This document shows, one piece after another, positions 6,902 through 13,705 of a stretch of DNA of 29,220 nucleotides; position 1 is the first letter of the stretch; every line of letters starts with the position of its first letter. Below the pieces are notes generated by a model that searched no databases, had not been told where the DNA came from, and saw nothing but the letters and a program-made list of their open reading frames with translations. Position numbers and translations under genes: made by a program. Source of the stretch: CAZPAN01 sp964581165 (GTDB taxonomy: Bacteria > Actinomycetota > Coriobacteriia > Coriobacteriales > CADBOM01); contig CAZOMM010000021.1 in the NCBI GenBank assembly GCA_964581165.1, positions 1 through 29,220 of the forward strand. The letters are read 5' to 3'.

Positions 6902-8191
6902 ATGATCGAACGCAACGGAAAATATCTCCCGCGACTGCTTGACAAGGTTGTAGAGACCCACTTGAAAGCCTTTGGGGCGGTTGAGATAGCTGGAACCATG
7001 TGGTCGGGGAAGACTTGGACCTCCTTGGAGCATGCGCAAAGCAGCGTCAACTTAGACGATGACAACGTTCGTCAGCTTGCAGAGATGTCTCCGGCAACGG
7101 TGCTGCAAGGGGAGACTCCTCGCGTTGTTGATGAATGGCAGCTTGCACCCGGAGTTTGGGATGCTGTGAGACGTAAGGTTGATGAGGCCGGTGGCGAGCG
7201 TGGTCTGTTCATACTGACTGGATCCTCAAGGCCCGCCAAAGAAGAAACCAGTCATTCGGGTTCTGGGCGCATCTCCCGTTTGCGCATGTGGCCCATGTCG
7301 CTTGCAGAATCTGGAGACTCTTCTGCTCAGGTATCGCTGTCAAGACTCTTCGATGGTTTTTTCGATTCAGTTCAAGTTAAGTCCGATCCAACAGAGATAG
7401 CCTTTCTATGTTGTCGTGGGGGTTGGCCAGACTCGCTCTCGCTAGATGCCGATCTAGCTGATCTCGTGGCCATGCAATATGTGGATACTCTCATCTCGTC
7501 AAGCGACGATCGGGCACCATGTGATGAGCGGGATCAAAGATTGTTTCTACGATCACTTGCTCGTAACATTGGCAGCGCTCCGAGAATAGATACCCTTGCT
7601 GCAGATATGTCCTATCTGTCCGACGGCAAGGTTGCCGAAACTGGTCGCCGTCGGATTAGGAGCCTGATCTCATACTTTTCCGACAGATTTGTGATCGATG
7701 AGATGCGCGGGTGGGATGCGCCCATCAAGTCACCGCAGCGTCTCAGAACCAAGCCTCGCTATGATTTTGCAGACCCTTCGATTCCCACGGCGCTGCTCGG
7801 CATGGATACGGCGGCCCTGATGGCTAACATGCAGACTTTCGGACAGGTTTTCGAGCAAATGTGTTTACGAGATCTGCGTGTATACGTCTCCGCTATGCGC
7901 AAAGCTGGCCCCGATGCCTTGCATTACTACAGGGACTCAGATGGTTTAGAGGTCGATGCCATAATCGAACTGCGCGACGGTCGCTGGGCCGGCGTGGAGA
8001 TAAAACTGGGAACCAACAAAGCACAGGATGGAGTGAATAGTCTTCTGCGTTTGAAAAACAAGATTGCATCTAACCCTGCAGCACGCAATCCCGATCCTTC
8101 TTTTTTGATGGTGCTTGTTGGCGTGGGGGAATACGCCTATCAAACCCCCGATGGGGTATATGTTGTGCCGTTGACATGCTTAGGAGCTTAG
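6902..8191 (+). CDS. DUF4143-type AAA ATPase
   Basis: 429 residues. An N-terminal P-loop ATPase domain has Walker A GTMWSGKT (31-38) and a Walker-B-like RVVDEWQ at about 76-82, followed by the ILTGSS sensor segment. The C-terminal DUF4143 part ends in a nuclease-like GLEVDAI...GVEIKLG arrangement (Asp and Glu-x-Lys) at about residues 345-365. Proteins of this family are common, often strain-variable, and of unknown cellular role; some are suspected of DNA or defence functions. It stands alone between an operon end and a convergent gene. Its bases appear richer in G and C than the operon before it, which would fit separate acquisition. Start choice rests on the 8-G tract. Confidence 0.85.
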   Translation: MIERNGKYLPRLLDKVVETHLKAFGAVEIAGTMWSGKTWTSLEHAQSSVNLDDDNVRQLAEMSPATVLQGETPRVVDEWQLAPGVWDAVRRKVDEAGGERGLFILTGSSRPAKEETSHSGSGRISRLRMWPMSLAESGDSSAQVSLSRLFDGFFDSVQVKSDPTEIAFLCCRGGWPDSLSLDADLADLVAMQYVDTLISSSDDRAPCDERDQRLFLRSLARNIGSAPRIDTLAADMSYLSDGKVAETGRRRIRSLISYFSDRFVIDEMRGWDAPIKSPQRLRTKPRYDFADPSIPTALLGMDTAALMANMQTFGQVFEQMCLRDLRVYVSAMRKAGPDALHYYRDSDGLEVDAIIELRDGRWAGVEIKLGTNKAQDGVNSLLRLKNKIASNPAARNPDPSFLMVLVGVGEYAYQTPDGVYVVPLTCLGA

Positions 8192-8231
8192 GGAGATCAA
8201 GGGCTAGAGGCTTAGATAGTTTAAGGACTCA

Positions 8232-8265
8232 GGTGCCTAGGACATCCAAATGTGCCCTAGGCACC
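8232..8265. repeat. Strong inverted repeat in convergent intergenic region
   Basis: Perfect 10-base arms GGTGCCTAGG (8232-8241) and CCTAGGCACC (8256-8265); inside, ACAT and ATGT extend the stem around a CCAA loop with a two-base bulge. It lies 40 bases after the ATPase stop and before the 3' end of a convergent gene. There is no T-run on either exit side, so it could be a weak or Rho-assisted terminator or an RNA 3'-end stabiliser. Confidence 0.5.
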
Positions 8266-8310
8266 AAAAAGCTTACTAGGCTCAAAATTGCTGAATCTCT
8301 TGCATGCCCC

Positions 8311-8354
8311 TTGTTCGGTCGCTTGTTTGGTTGTTTGTTCGGCTCCTTGTTTGC
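8311..8354. repeat. 12-bp tandem repeat, 3.7 copies
   Basis: Units TTGTTCGGTCGC, TTGTTTGGTTGT, TTGTTCGGCTCC and a partial TTGTTTGC follow one another exactly. It lies in the 215-base gap between convergent genes. A second imperfect 18-bp pair follows at 8382-8417 (units beginning ACATTGCTTACAT and ACATCGCCTACAT). Confidence 0.75.
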
Positions 8355-8406
8355 TTAGATTGCAGGTTCTAACAGATATCTACATTGCTTACATATCCCA
8401 CATCGC

Positions 8407-9471
8407 CTACATTTCCAAACATTTTTCCATGTATTCGGGCGTTAAATCTACGCGTGTTCCATCTCCACGTACTAGGCTGCGAAATCCTGCCTGGTAAAAC
8501 ATATTACGTACGGCAGGTACGTCTAGTCCGTGGTGCCCGCTTGTATCTTCTGCCGTGTCACGAGGGTTAAAGCCTGTTTCTGCACAGATGCAATTACCGC
8601 CCGAAAGAAGGCTTGCGGTATTCGGCTCGTGGAAGGCAAGCCAAGGAAGCTTTTCTTGCTCGATCATCACAAAGGCTTGGATAGCTCCAATAAGAGCAAG
8701 GCGTAGGTCTGTGATTTCGTTTTCCAGACCTTCAAGCTTGGTGCCTGGAACACTGTTGCGCTTCATTACGCCAGAGCCGTGATAGACACTCATCTCGTTA
8801 TCACGCTCGCGAATCTCGAAAAGACGGGTGGCAATTGCCTCGTTGGAGGTATCAGCACCAATAGGCTCGCAGCAGTCTTGGATAGCCAAGCCCGCCTCAA
8901 AAGCAGCACGGACAGTTTGTTCGCGGCGCTCTGGAGAAATTTCGGTTAGTGTGCCTTCGCCAAGGCGTTTCACATGATAGGCACCGTTGAGTCCCGCCTC
9001 TTTAAGCTTGATGAAGTATTCCTTATCGGTGTCACCAATATTGGAAAACAGCAAGGTGGAGTCGGGAATAGCCTTTCTCACCTCGCGCACGACCTCTAGA
9101 TAATAGTCCTCATCATAGGTATTCATGGTCATAAGCCAAAGTCCGTATAGATCGCCGCCTTTGGTGAATTCCTTTGCGCGCGAAACTACCTCTTCTACTG
9201 GCATGGTTACGTGCTCGGTAAAAAAGGTGCTGTTTTTGGCAAAGGAGCAGAACAGGCAGTTGGCTTCGCAGGGGTATACATCTATGCCAATTTGACCGTA
9301 CATAATGCCCGCATTGCCTGTTTTTGCACGTACAAGATCGTTTGCAGCTCCGCGTACGGCTGTGGCTTCGGGGGATGCCTCATCGAGTTCAAGCAGATAT
9401 ATAGTTTCATCATAGCTGGGAGCTTGTCCTTCGTGGCACCTATTGATAATTTCGCTTACCTTCTGATCCAT
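8407..9471 (-). CDS. Radical SAM protein, biotin synthase/HydE/PylB-like
   Basis: 354 residues. The 4Fe-4S motif is Cys68, Cys72, Cys75 (PCEANCLFC), followed by a TIM-barrel-sized region with the BioB-type order of elements, including NIGDTDKEYF and GAYHVKRLGEG. The start is supported by AGGAGAAAG seven bases or less before the ATG. No neighbouring biotin, hydrogenase-maturation or pyrrolysine genes are present, so the product cannot be named. A C-terminal NCICAE segment has two further cysteines that could bind an auxiliary cluster, as in some HydE proteins. It is monocistronic: the downstream gene converges and the upstream gene diverges. Radical SAM BioB-like fold is secure; substrate unknown. 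Confidence 0.82.
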   Translation of the reverse strand: MDQKVSEIINRCHEGQAPSYDETIYLLELDEASPEATAVRGAANDLVRAKTGNAGIMYGQIGIDVYPCEANCLFCSFAKNSTFFTEHVTMPVEEVVSRAKEFTKGGDLYGLWLMTMNTYDEDYYLEVVREVRKAIPDSTLLFSNIGDTDKEYFIKLKEAGLNGAYHVKRLGEGTLTEISPERREQTVRAAFEAGLAIQDCCEPIGADTSNEAIATRLFEIRERDNEMSVYHGSGVMKRNSVPGTKLEGLENEITDLRLALIGAIQAFVMIEQEKLPWLAFHEPNTASLLSGGNCICAETGFNPRDTAEDTSGHHGLDVPAVRNMFYQAGFRSLVRGDGTRVDLTPEYMEKCLEM

Positions 9472-9818
9472 TGCTTTCTCCTCTTTTGTTGTAGTGGATT
9501 TTTGTGTGATACCTCTCTCGCAGGCCAGATTAAATCCCGTGATCTGGCTGCAATCATGATATAGGAAAATGCAAATATTTGACCTAGTCTAATAATTAAA
9601 TTCAATCATAAAAGTTGGGGAGAAGTTGCCGTTGCCGTTGCGAAGGACACCATGAGGGAACTTGCGAAGGACACCACGGGGGAACTTACAAAGAAAGCTG
9701 CCTTTCTAAACTCTGTCTCATTTTGCTCTAAGTAACAAGCTTGTTAACAATCTGCTTTTTGTTGATGTTTGGCCTATCCTCGGATGGTACTAATCTAGTT
9801 AGCAGAAAGGAACGCAAA
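9472..9818. other. Divergent intergenic region (347 bases)
   Basis: The gap between two divergent genes holds three structures. An inverted repeat GCCAGAT/ATCTGGC (9524-9530, 9542-9548) lies in the leader of the radical SAM gene. Two adjoining 24-bp direct repeats occupy 9638-9685. A 14-bp palindrome TAACAAGCTTGTTA sits at 9733-9746, before the PEP-binding gene. The palindrome could be an operator. I see no convincing consensus promoter in either direction. Confidence 0.5.
9638..9685. repeat. 24-bp direct repeat, two adjoining copies
   Basis: Copies at 9638-9661 and 9662-9685 both begin TTGCGAAGGACACCA and end GGGAAC, differing at two positions. They lie in the divergent promoter region. Confidence 0.8.
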
Positions 9819-12614
9819 ATGGCGGCGTTTGAGAGGATCAGATGCGGCATCGAGGGGCTTGACCAAGTATTCGACAACATACGCCTCGGCGATAACGTTG
9901 TGTGGCAGCTCGATACCCTAGATCAGTTTCGCTTGTTTAGTGACCCTTTTGTCGACCAAGCGGTGTTAGATGGTTACAAGGTTCACTATATGCGCTTTGC
10001 TTCGCATGAGCCTCTCGTTGAGGACAAGCCTGGAGTTGTGACGCATCGCTTCAATCCCAACAAGGGCTTTGAGGCTTTTACGATTGATGTGCGTTCGGTC
10101 ATTACGGAGCAGGGGTTCGAGGCAATTTATGTGTTTGACTGTCTCAGCGACCTACAAGTTGCATGGTCTGCCGATATGATGATGGGCAACTTTTTTAGGG
10201 TGACATGTCCATATCTGTTTGAGCTTGACACGGTTGCATACTTTCCGGTGCTAAGAGGGCAGCACTCCTTTGATGCTATTGCAAAGATTCGCGACACCAC
10301 TCAACTTCTCATTGATGTTTACGCTGATCGTCCTACAAGCTCTGCAAGCCCTACAAGTCCTGCAAGTCCTGCAAGCCCTGCAAGTCCTGAAAAAACAGCT
10401 GAGTCTAGCGATTTTGGAGAAATGTGCTATATCCACCCCATTAAGGTTTGGAATCGTTATTCTCCGATGATGTTTCTTGCATATCGCTATGACCCTAGTA
10501 CAGGTGAGGTAAAAGCCTGTTCTAATGGAGTAGATTCGGCACGTTTTTACGAGCTGATGAACAAGGCGGATTTTTCTGGCCCCGATCGAAATGTTGACAG
10601 CTGGGAGAGGTTTTTCGCAGAAACCCAGCAGCGTTATCGTGACGGAACTCTCGACGAAGATACTTGCACAAGAATGTGCAACATGATGATGACAAAAGAC
10701 CCCTTTATGCGAGACATGGTTAGGCGCTACTTTGAGCCCACCGACTATTTTTCGATTCGGGATCGCATGGTAGGCACAGGGCTTGTTGGTGGTAAGGCCT
10801 GCGGAATGCTGCTAGCTCGCAAGATTGTGGAGTCTAAGCTTCCACAGTTTGCTGGGTTAATGGAGACTCATGATTCCTTTTACCTAGGTACAGACGTGTT
10901 CTATTCCTATATCGTTTCCAACGGGCTTTGGGGACTCAGAATTGCGCAGCGCAGCGATAAGGGTTTTATCGAAGCGGCTCCGGCGCTCCAAGAGGGCCTT
11001 CTCAAGGGAGTGTTTACAGAAGATATACGCGAGCAGTTTCGACGTATTTTGGAACATTACGGCCAAAGTCCGATCATAGTTCGCTCCTCCAGCTTTTTAG
11101 AGGATGGGTTTGGCAATGCATTTGCTGGAAAGTACAAGTCGGTATTTTGTGCCAATGTTGGCACTCCGGAGATGAGGCTAGAAGCTTTTGAGAATGCTAT
11201 CCGCACTGTATATGCCTCTACGATGGATCCTTCTGCGCTTGAGTATAGGATGCGAAACGGTCTCGACGAGCGAGAAGAGCAGATGGCGCTTCTTGTTCAA
11301 CGAGTTAGCGGGTCTTATTGCACAAGACAGAAAGAAGCTCCACTGGTTTTTCCAACTGCAGCTGGCGTTGGATTTTCACATGCGGCTTTCAGATTTATGG
11401 AGGGCACCGATCCAGAAGCGGGCATGCTTCGCCTTGTGACGGGGCTTGGAACCAAGGCGGTCGACCGTACTCGAGAAGACTATCCGCGTTTGGTGAGTCT
11501 TGATAAGCCTACTGCGGTTGCAGCTCGGAATATCGCAGAGAGACATAGATATTCGCAGCATTACGCCGATGTGATAGATCTTGAGCGGGGAGAGTTTGTG
11601 GAGATAAATGTCCAAGATCTCATCGAGCTGCTCCCAGATCATGCGCTCCAAGCCATCTTTGAGCATGACTACGATGCAGAGAGATTGCTTTATGAGCGGG
11701 GGAAGCCTCGCAATGTGATGTTTGCTAGTTGCAAGGGCTTGGTTGAAGATAAGCGTTTTGTGGAGATGATGGCTAGTATTCTTCGTTCTTTACAGGAAGC
11801 ATATGGTTGTGCTGTAGATATCGAATACACGGTCAACATAGGTGCAAATAACGACTTTGCAGTTAATCTTTTGCAATGCAGGCCGCTGCGCACCGTATCG
11901 TCGGGAATGTTTATCGACATGCCGGAGCTTACAAGTACCGATACTTTATTTAAGGTACATGGGGAGGCAATGGGTGCCTCTCGCTCTGTAGATGTTGATG
12001 CCCTAGTTGTGGTTGATCCTCAGCGATACTACAACTGTCCTCATGTTCTAAAGCCCACGATCGCCAATATTGTGGGAGAGGCTGGAACATGGTTCAAGAA
12101 GACCTGGCCTCAAAGGCTCGGCGTTGCTACAGAATCAGAAAACGAAAGCAGTGCGGGAGGGTCTGAGGTACTGCACATGGATCGAATGGCTAGCGCCAAA
12201 ACTGACACAGACTCTTATCCGCAGATATTGCTGCTAGCGCCTGGTCGTCTTGGAACCTCATCGCCAGAGTTGGGGGTGCCTGTGACATTTGCACAGATTG
12301 CTGCCTTTACAGGTATCTGCGAGATAGCGTACTCACAGGTTGGATATGCTCCTGAACTCTCCTATGGCAGCCATATGTTTCAGGATCTGGTAGAGGCCGA
12401 TATCTATTACGCTGCATTGCTTGAGGATCCACAAAAGGCTACGTATTACCCGGAATTTCTGGACAGCTTGATCGATATTACATCTGAGGCAATTGGGGAA
12501 GCTTGCACAAAAAGCGAACTGGACGGAATAGTTAAAGTTTACGATGCACGCAAGACTGGTCTGCATCTGTGGCACAATCACATAGACAACGAGAGCATTT
12601 GCGGAACACGATAA
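9819..12614 (+). CDS. Large PEP/pyruvate-binding domain protein with KaiC-like N-terminus
   Basis: 931 residues from ATG 9819, chosen because GAAAGGA lies eight bases before it; the frame stays open upstream to a TTG at 9741 but without a ribosome binding site. The first ~230 residues resemble a degenerate KaiC/RAD55-like RecA fold (CGIEGLDQVFDNIRLGDNVVW) with no intact Walker A. Then comes the PPDK N-terminal ATP-grasp region: LVGGKACGM (about 321-329) and IIVRSSSFLEDGFGNAFAGK (about 415-435). The end has TSSPELGVPV and SYGSHMFQDLVEADIYY, seen in a family of PPDK-like proteins of anaerobes. There is no phosphohistidine swivelling domain and no PEP-binding TIM barrel, so it is not a complete PEP synthase or PPDK. 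Residues ~172-189 are a Ser-Pro-Ala linker encoded by 9-bp repeats. Function unknown, perhaps phosphotransfer or regulation. Confidence 0.8.
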   Translation: MAAFERIRCGIEGLDQVFDNIRLGDNVVWQLDTLDQFRLFSDPFVDQAVLDGYKVHYMRFASHEPLVEDKPGVVTHRFNPNKGFEAFTIDVRSVITEQGFEAIYVFDCLSDLQVAWSADMMMGNFFRVTCPYLFELDTVAYFPVLRGQHSFDAIAKIRDTTQLLIDVYADRPTSSASPTSPASPASPASPEKTAESSDFGEMCYIHPIKVWNRYSPMMFLAYRYDPSTGEVKACSNGVDSARFYELMNKADFSGPDRNVDSWERFFAETQQRYRDGTLDEDTCTRMCNMMMTKDPFMRDMVRRYFEPTDYFSIRDRMVGTGLVGGKACGMLLARKIVESKLPQFAGLMETHDSFYLGTDVFYSYIVSNGLWGLRIAQRSDKGFIEAAPALQEGLLKGVFTEDIREQFRRILEHYGQSPIIVRSSSFLEDGFGNAFAGKYKSVFCANVGTPEMRLEAFENAIRTVYASTMDPSALEYRMRNGLDEREEQMALLVQRVSGSYCTRQKEAPLVFPTAAGVGFSHAAFRFMEGTDPEAGMLRLVTGLGTKAVDRTREDYPRLVSLDKPTAVAARNIAERHRYSQHYADVIDLERGEFVEINVQDLIELLPDHALQAIFEHDYDAERLLYERGKPRNVMFASCKGLVEDKRFVEMMASILRSLQEAYGCAVDIEYTVNIGANNDFAVNLLQCRPLRTVSSGMFIDMPELTSTDTLFKVHGEAMGASRSVDVDALVVVDPQRYYNCPHVLKPTIANIVGEAGTWFKKTWPQRLGVATESENESSAGGSEVLHMDRMASAKTDTDSYPQILLLAPGRLGTSSPELGVPVTFAQIAAFTGICEIAYSQVGYAPELSYGSHMFQDLVEADIYYAALLEDPQKATYYPEFLDSLIDITSEAIGEACTKSELDGIVKVYDARKTGLHLWHNHIDNESICGTR
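10332..10385 (+). repeat. In-frame 9-bp coding repeat (Ser-Pro-Ala/Thr linker)
   Basis: Six 9-base units of the form CCTGCAAGT/C occupy 10332-10385 and encode a Pro-Thr/Ala-Ser linker between the KaiC-like and ATP-grasp parts. Because the unit is three codons, copy-number changes would lengthen or shorten the linker without a frameshift. Confidence 0.85.
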
Positions 12615-12674
12615 TGCGGAGCACGGTAACGCCGGAACGCAACAACGCGGAACATAGCAATGCCGGCGTGTAAT
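12601..12674. repeat. Degenerate ~15-bp repeats running from gene end into the gap
   Basis: Units GCGGAACACGATAAT, GCGGAGCACGGTAAC, a 16-base GCCGGAACGCAACAAC, GCGGAACATAGCAAT and a partial GCCGGCGTGTAAT follow one another. The first unit contains the stop codon of the preceding gene (12612-12614). Confidence 0.75.
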
Positions 12675-12716
12675 GCTGATCTCTTAGTTGAAGTCGGCTC
12701 TGGCAAAAGGGGAAAC

Positions 12717-12764
12717 AAAAGGGCCGTGGGAAACAAAAAGGGCTGCGGGAGACAAGAGGGCGGC
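12717..12764. repeat. Purine-rich ~18-bp repeats before the DUF169 gene
   Basis: AAAAGGGCCGTGGGAAAC (12717-12734), AAAAAGGGCTGCGGGAGAC (12735-12753) and a partial AAGAGGGCGGC form an imperfect tandem array, followed by more A/G runs up to the ribosome binding site AGGAGGAAG. Confidence 0.65.
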
Positions 12765-12799
12765 AAAAAAAGAAAAGGGGAGGCAGGAGGAAGCGGGAC

Positions 12800-13561
12800 A
12801 TGATTTCTCAGGAGTCTAAGGACCTGTTTTACAAGCTTGGGATGGAATTTCAGCCTGTTGCGCTAAAGTTTTGCTTTAGTCCACCCGAGGGCGTGGAACG
12901 TGTAGATGAGGTGCTGTCGTTTTGCCAATTTCTGCGAAAGTCGCAGGATGACGATCGTACTTTTTACGTTAGCAAAGACGATGAGAATTGTTTTGGCAAG
13001 GTCATCATGGGGATGATTCCCAAGGAACCCTTCGAAGCCAGTGGACAGGCTGGAAAAGATTTTGGAGTCTTCAAAACTCAAGCTCCCAATGCCAAGCTAC
13101 ATCATGAACTTACAACACTTACACCAGGAGCTTGCAATTATGTGTTGTTTAGCCCGCTTTCACAATGCAACTTTGATCCTGATCTTGTGATTTGCGTTGC
13201 CGAGATCGAACAAGCTGCAGTGCTGATGCGGGCTACCAGTTACATCTCTGGTGATTTTTGGGAGAGCTGCGCTACTCCTGTTCTATCTTGCAACTGGATA
13301 TTCAGCTATCCCTATATCTCTGGCAAGGTCAATACAGTTACCACTGGGCTTGGCCATGGGATGACAAGGCGTAAAGTTTATCCTCCTGGTCGCATGATTA
13401 TCACCATCCCTTATCCGAAGATCCATGAGGTATGCCAAGCGCTTTCCGAAATGGATTGGGTCTATCTTTCGATGCGAGACGACGAAGAAAGTCGTGCTGA
13501 GCTGCGACGGAGAATGGACAAATGGCAAGAGATGGTTCCAGACGTGATTCTTAAGGATTAA
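12800..13561 (+). CDS. DUF169 family protein
   Basis: 253 residues matching the DUF169 family in general layout: an N-terminal PVALKF segment, a central CVAEIEQAAVLMRA, then a Cys-rich stretch and a GGRM-like PPGRMIITIPY near the end. The family is common in anaerobes and archaea and its biochemical role is not established. Ribosome binding site AGGAGGAAG lies 9-10 bases before the ATG. The gene follows the PEP-binding protein on the same strand with a 185-base repeat-rich gap and no terminator between them, so they may share a transcript. No signal peptide or membrane segment is seen, so it is probably cytoplasmic. Confidence 0.8.
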   Translation: MISQESKDLFYKLGMEFQPVALKFCFSPPEGVERVDEVLSFCQFLRKSQDDDRTFYVSKDDENCFGKVIMGMIPKEPFEASGQAGKDFGVFKTQAPNAKLHHELTTLTPGACNYVLFSPLSQCNFDPDLVICVAEIEQAAVLMRATSYISGDFWESCATPVLSCNWIFSYPYISGKVNTVTTGLGHGMTRRKVYPPGRMIITIPYPKIHEVCQALSEMDWVYLSMRDDEESRAELRRRMDKWQEMVPDVILKD

Positions 13562-13572
13562 CACAGAGAAAC

Positions 13573-13612
13573 AAAACTGCCCTGCTGGATGGTGTGCCAA
13601 CAGGGCAGTTTT
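13573..13612. terminator. Bidirectional Rho-independent terminator
   Basis: Perfect 12-base arms AAAACTGCCCTG (13573-13584) and CAGGGCAGTTTT (13601-13612) lie between the DUF169 gene and the convergent nifJ. The outer A/T bases give a U-run in both directions, so it should end both transcripts. Confidence 0.85.
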
Positions 13613-13705
13613 CTAATTTCTGTAGCTTTCTATAGCTTAATTCCTACAGGCCTCACTTACAGACCTCTCTTGCAGACCTTTTGCTTTGTATTGCGATCGC
13701 AAACT

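Noticed and set aside
8407..9471. Naming the radical SAM gene bioB or hydE
   Set aside because: No biotin or hydrogenase-maturation genes nearby, and the visible motifs do not separate these subfamilies.
9741..9818. Upstream start of the PEP-binding protein at TTG 9741
   Set aside because: It would lie inside the 14-bp palindrome and has no ribosome binding site, whereas ATG 9819 has GAAAGGA at the right distance.
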